A stretch of DNA of 64,000 bases, from positions 1,000,800-1,064,799 of the forward strand of contig BCHX01000005.1 in NCBI GenBank assembly GCA_001599755.1. The letters are read 5' to 3'. Position 1 is the first letter of the stretch. Each line of letters opens with the position of its first letter. Position numbers and translations under genes: made by a program. The DNA is from Gliomastix tumulicola. Taxonomy: Eukaryota; Ascomycota; Sordariomycetes; Hypocreales; Bionectriaceae. Shown piece by piece: positions 63,674 to 64,000 of this stretch. Under the pieces are notes generated by a model. It was not told the origin of the DNA. It made no database searches and saw only the letters and a program-made list of their open reading frames with translations.

Positions 63674-64000
63674 CTAATCTACCAGCTTCATATCCTCCTG
63701 CACCTCGCTCAGCATCCTCCCCGTTCTGACCGTCTCATAATGGTCATCCCCAAGCAGGCTTCTCTGTGCCGTCAGAACCGCCTTGAACTGCTTCTCTGCA
63801 TCCGTCAGCCTACCGCCTAGGCTGCTATTCAGCGCAATCGTACATGCCGTCCTCAGCACCTCCGGGCTACTTCCTCCCAGCACTGCGAACTGGTCTCGGA
63901 GCAGGGCACGGAGCTCCTCTAGCGCACCGTCCAAATCGCCCTGCTCTTGCAAAAAAGCGGCATGATTGTGCCTCGTCGCCAGCGTGTCGGCGTGATCATG
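63674..64000 (-). CDS. C-terminal part of a TPR (kinesin-light-chain-like) protein, cut by the window edge
   Basis: An open minus-strand frame enters from the right edge and stops at 63674. It encodes about 108 residues of TPR_10/TPR_12-type units: HADTLATRHNHAAFLQEQGD, ALEELRALLRDQFAVLG, LTDAEKQFKAVLTAQRSLLG and ETVRTGRMLSEVQEDMKLVD. The periodic pattern H..TL..R.N.A..L...G....A matches the TPR arrays at the C terminus of fungal NB-ARC/NACHT NLRs and of patatin or phosphorylase-type STAND proteins. The N-terminal domains lie outside the window, so its class is inferred only. Confidence 0.72.
   Translation of the reverse strand, partial: HDHADTLATRHNHAAFLQEQGDLDGALEELRALLRDQFAVLGGSSPEVLRTACTIALNSSLGGRLTDAEKQFKAVLTAQRSLLGDDHYETVRTGRMLSEVQEDMKLVD

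Overview
This window looks like nuclear DNA from a filamentous ascomycete, most likely a Sordariomycete. The support is: short GT..AG introns (mostly 60-210 bases, with a few longer) with GTRNGY donors and CTRAY-like branch sites; long unspliced GC-rich exons; fungus-specific families (SesB-NACHT-WD40 NLR, HET domain, AA9 copper monooxygenase, Red1-like zinc finger, long class II myosin); and an AT-rich island of the kind left by repeat-induced mutation. The genus cannot be fixed from the sequence alone. No tRNA, rRNA, CRISPR array or intact transposon was recognised.

Layout. 0.4-2.6 kb: 2-methylcitrate dehydratase (minus). 3.7-8.5 kb: a very large intact NLR-type gene (minus), divergent from a small zinc-dependent deaminase (9.2 kb, plus); their shared upstream region holds two perfect inverted repeats. 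10.2-11.5 kb: fructosamine-kinase-like gene, then an AT-rich island and about 2 kb without a convincing gene. 13.7-14.7 kb: Gfd2/RNase-H-like protein. 14.9-16.4 kb: a broken HET-domain gene. 17.2-19.5 kb: divergent SH3 (Pin3/Lsb1-like) and Cms1 genes. 20.5-22.7 kb: Ser/Thr-rich surface protein whose hydrophobic tail lies behind an in-frame TAG. 23.3-33.7 kb: a run of plus-strand conserved genes (Nop6-like, Rac GTPase, Cu/Zn superoxide dismutase, Tudor-SN). 36.6-38.2 kb: transaldolase. 39.2-40.5 kb: Ppn2-like phosphatase (minus). 42.1-43.5 kb: an unrecognised decayed gene with an internal duplication. 45.2-52.7 kb: myosin II heavy chain (minus). 53.2-56.0 kb: Red1-like zinc-finger gene interrupted by a 399-base assembly gap. 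57.1-59.5 kb: sterol-esterase-type lipase. 60.1-60.6 kb: Pet191. About 61.0-61.4 kb: relic of a highly reducing polyketide synthase. 61.9-62.7 kb: AA9 polysaccharide monooxygenase. 63.7-64.0 kb: the 3' end of a TPR-repeat gene running off the window.

How they fit together. Most intact genes are independent core functions: propionate detoxification, pentose phosphate pathway, superoxide defence, ribosome assembly (Cms1, Nop6), polarity and cytokinesis (Rac, myosin II), COX assembly (Pet191), RNA surveillance (Red1). Between them sit accessory genes of self/non-self recognition and environment (NLR, HET pseudogene, TPR tail, PKS relic, LPMO, surface protein), several visibly decaying. I did not find a clearly new multi-gene system. 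The items most worth a second look are the NLR/deaminase divergent pair with its inverted repeats, the TAG-split surface protein, the unrecognised decayed gene at 42-43.5 kb, and the repeat-flanked gap in the Red1-like gene.
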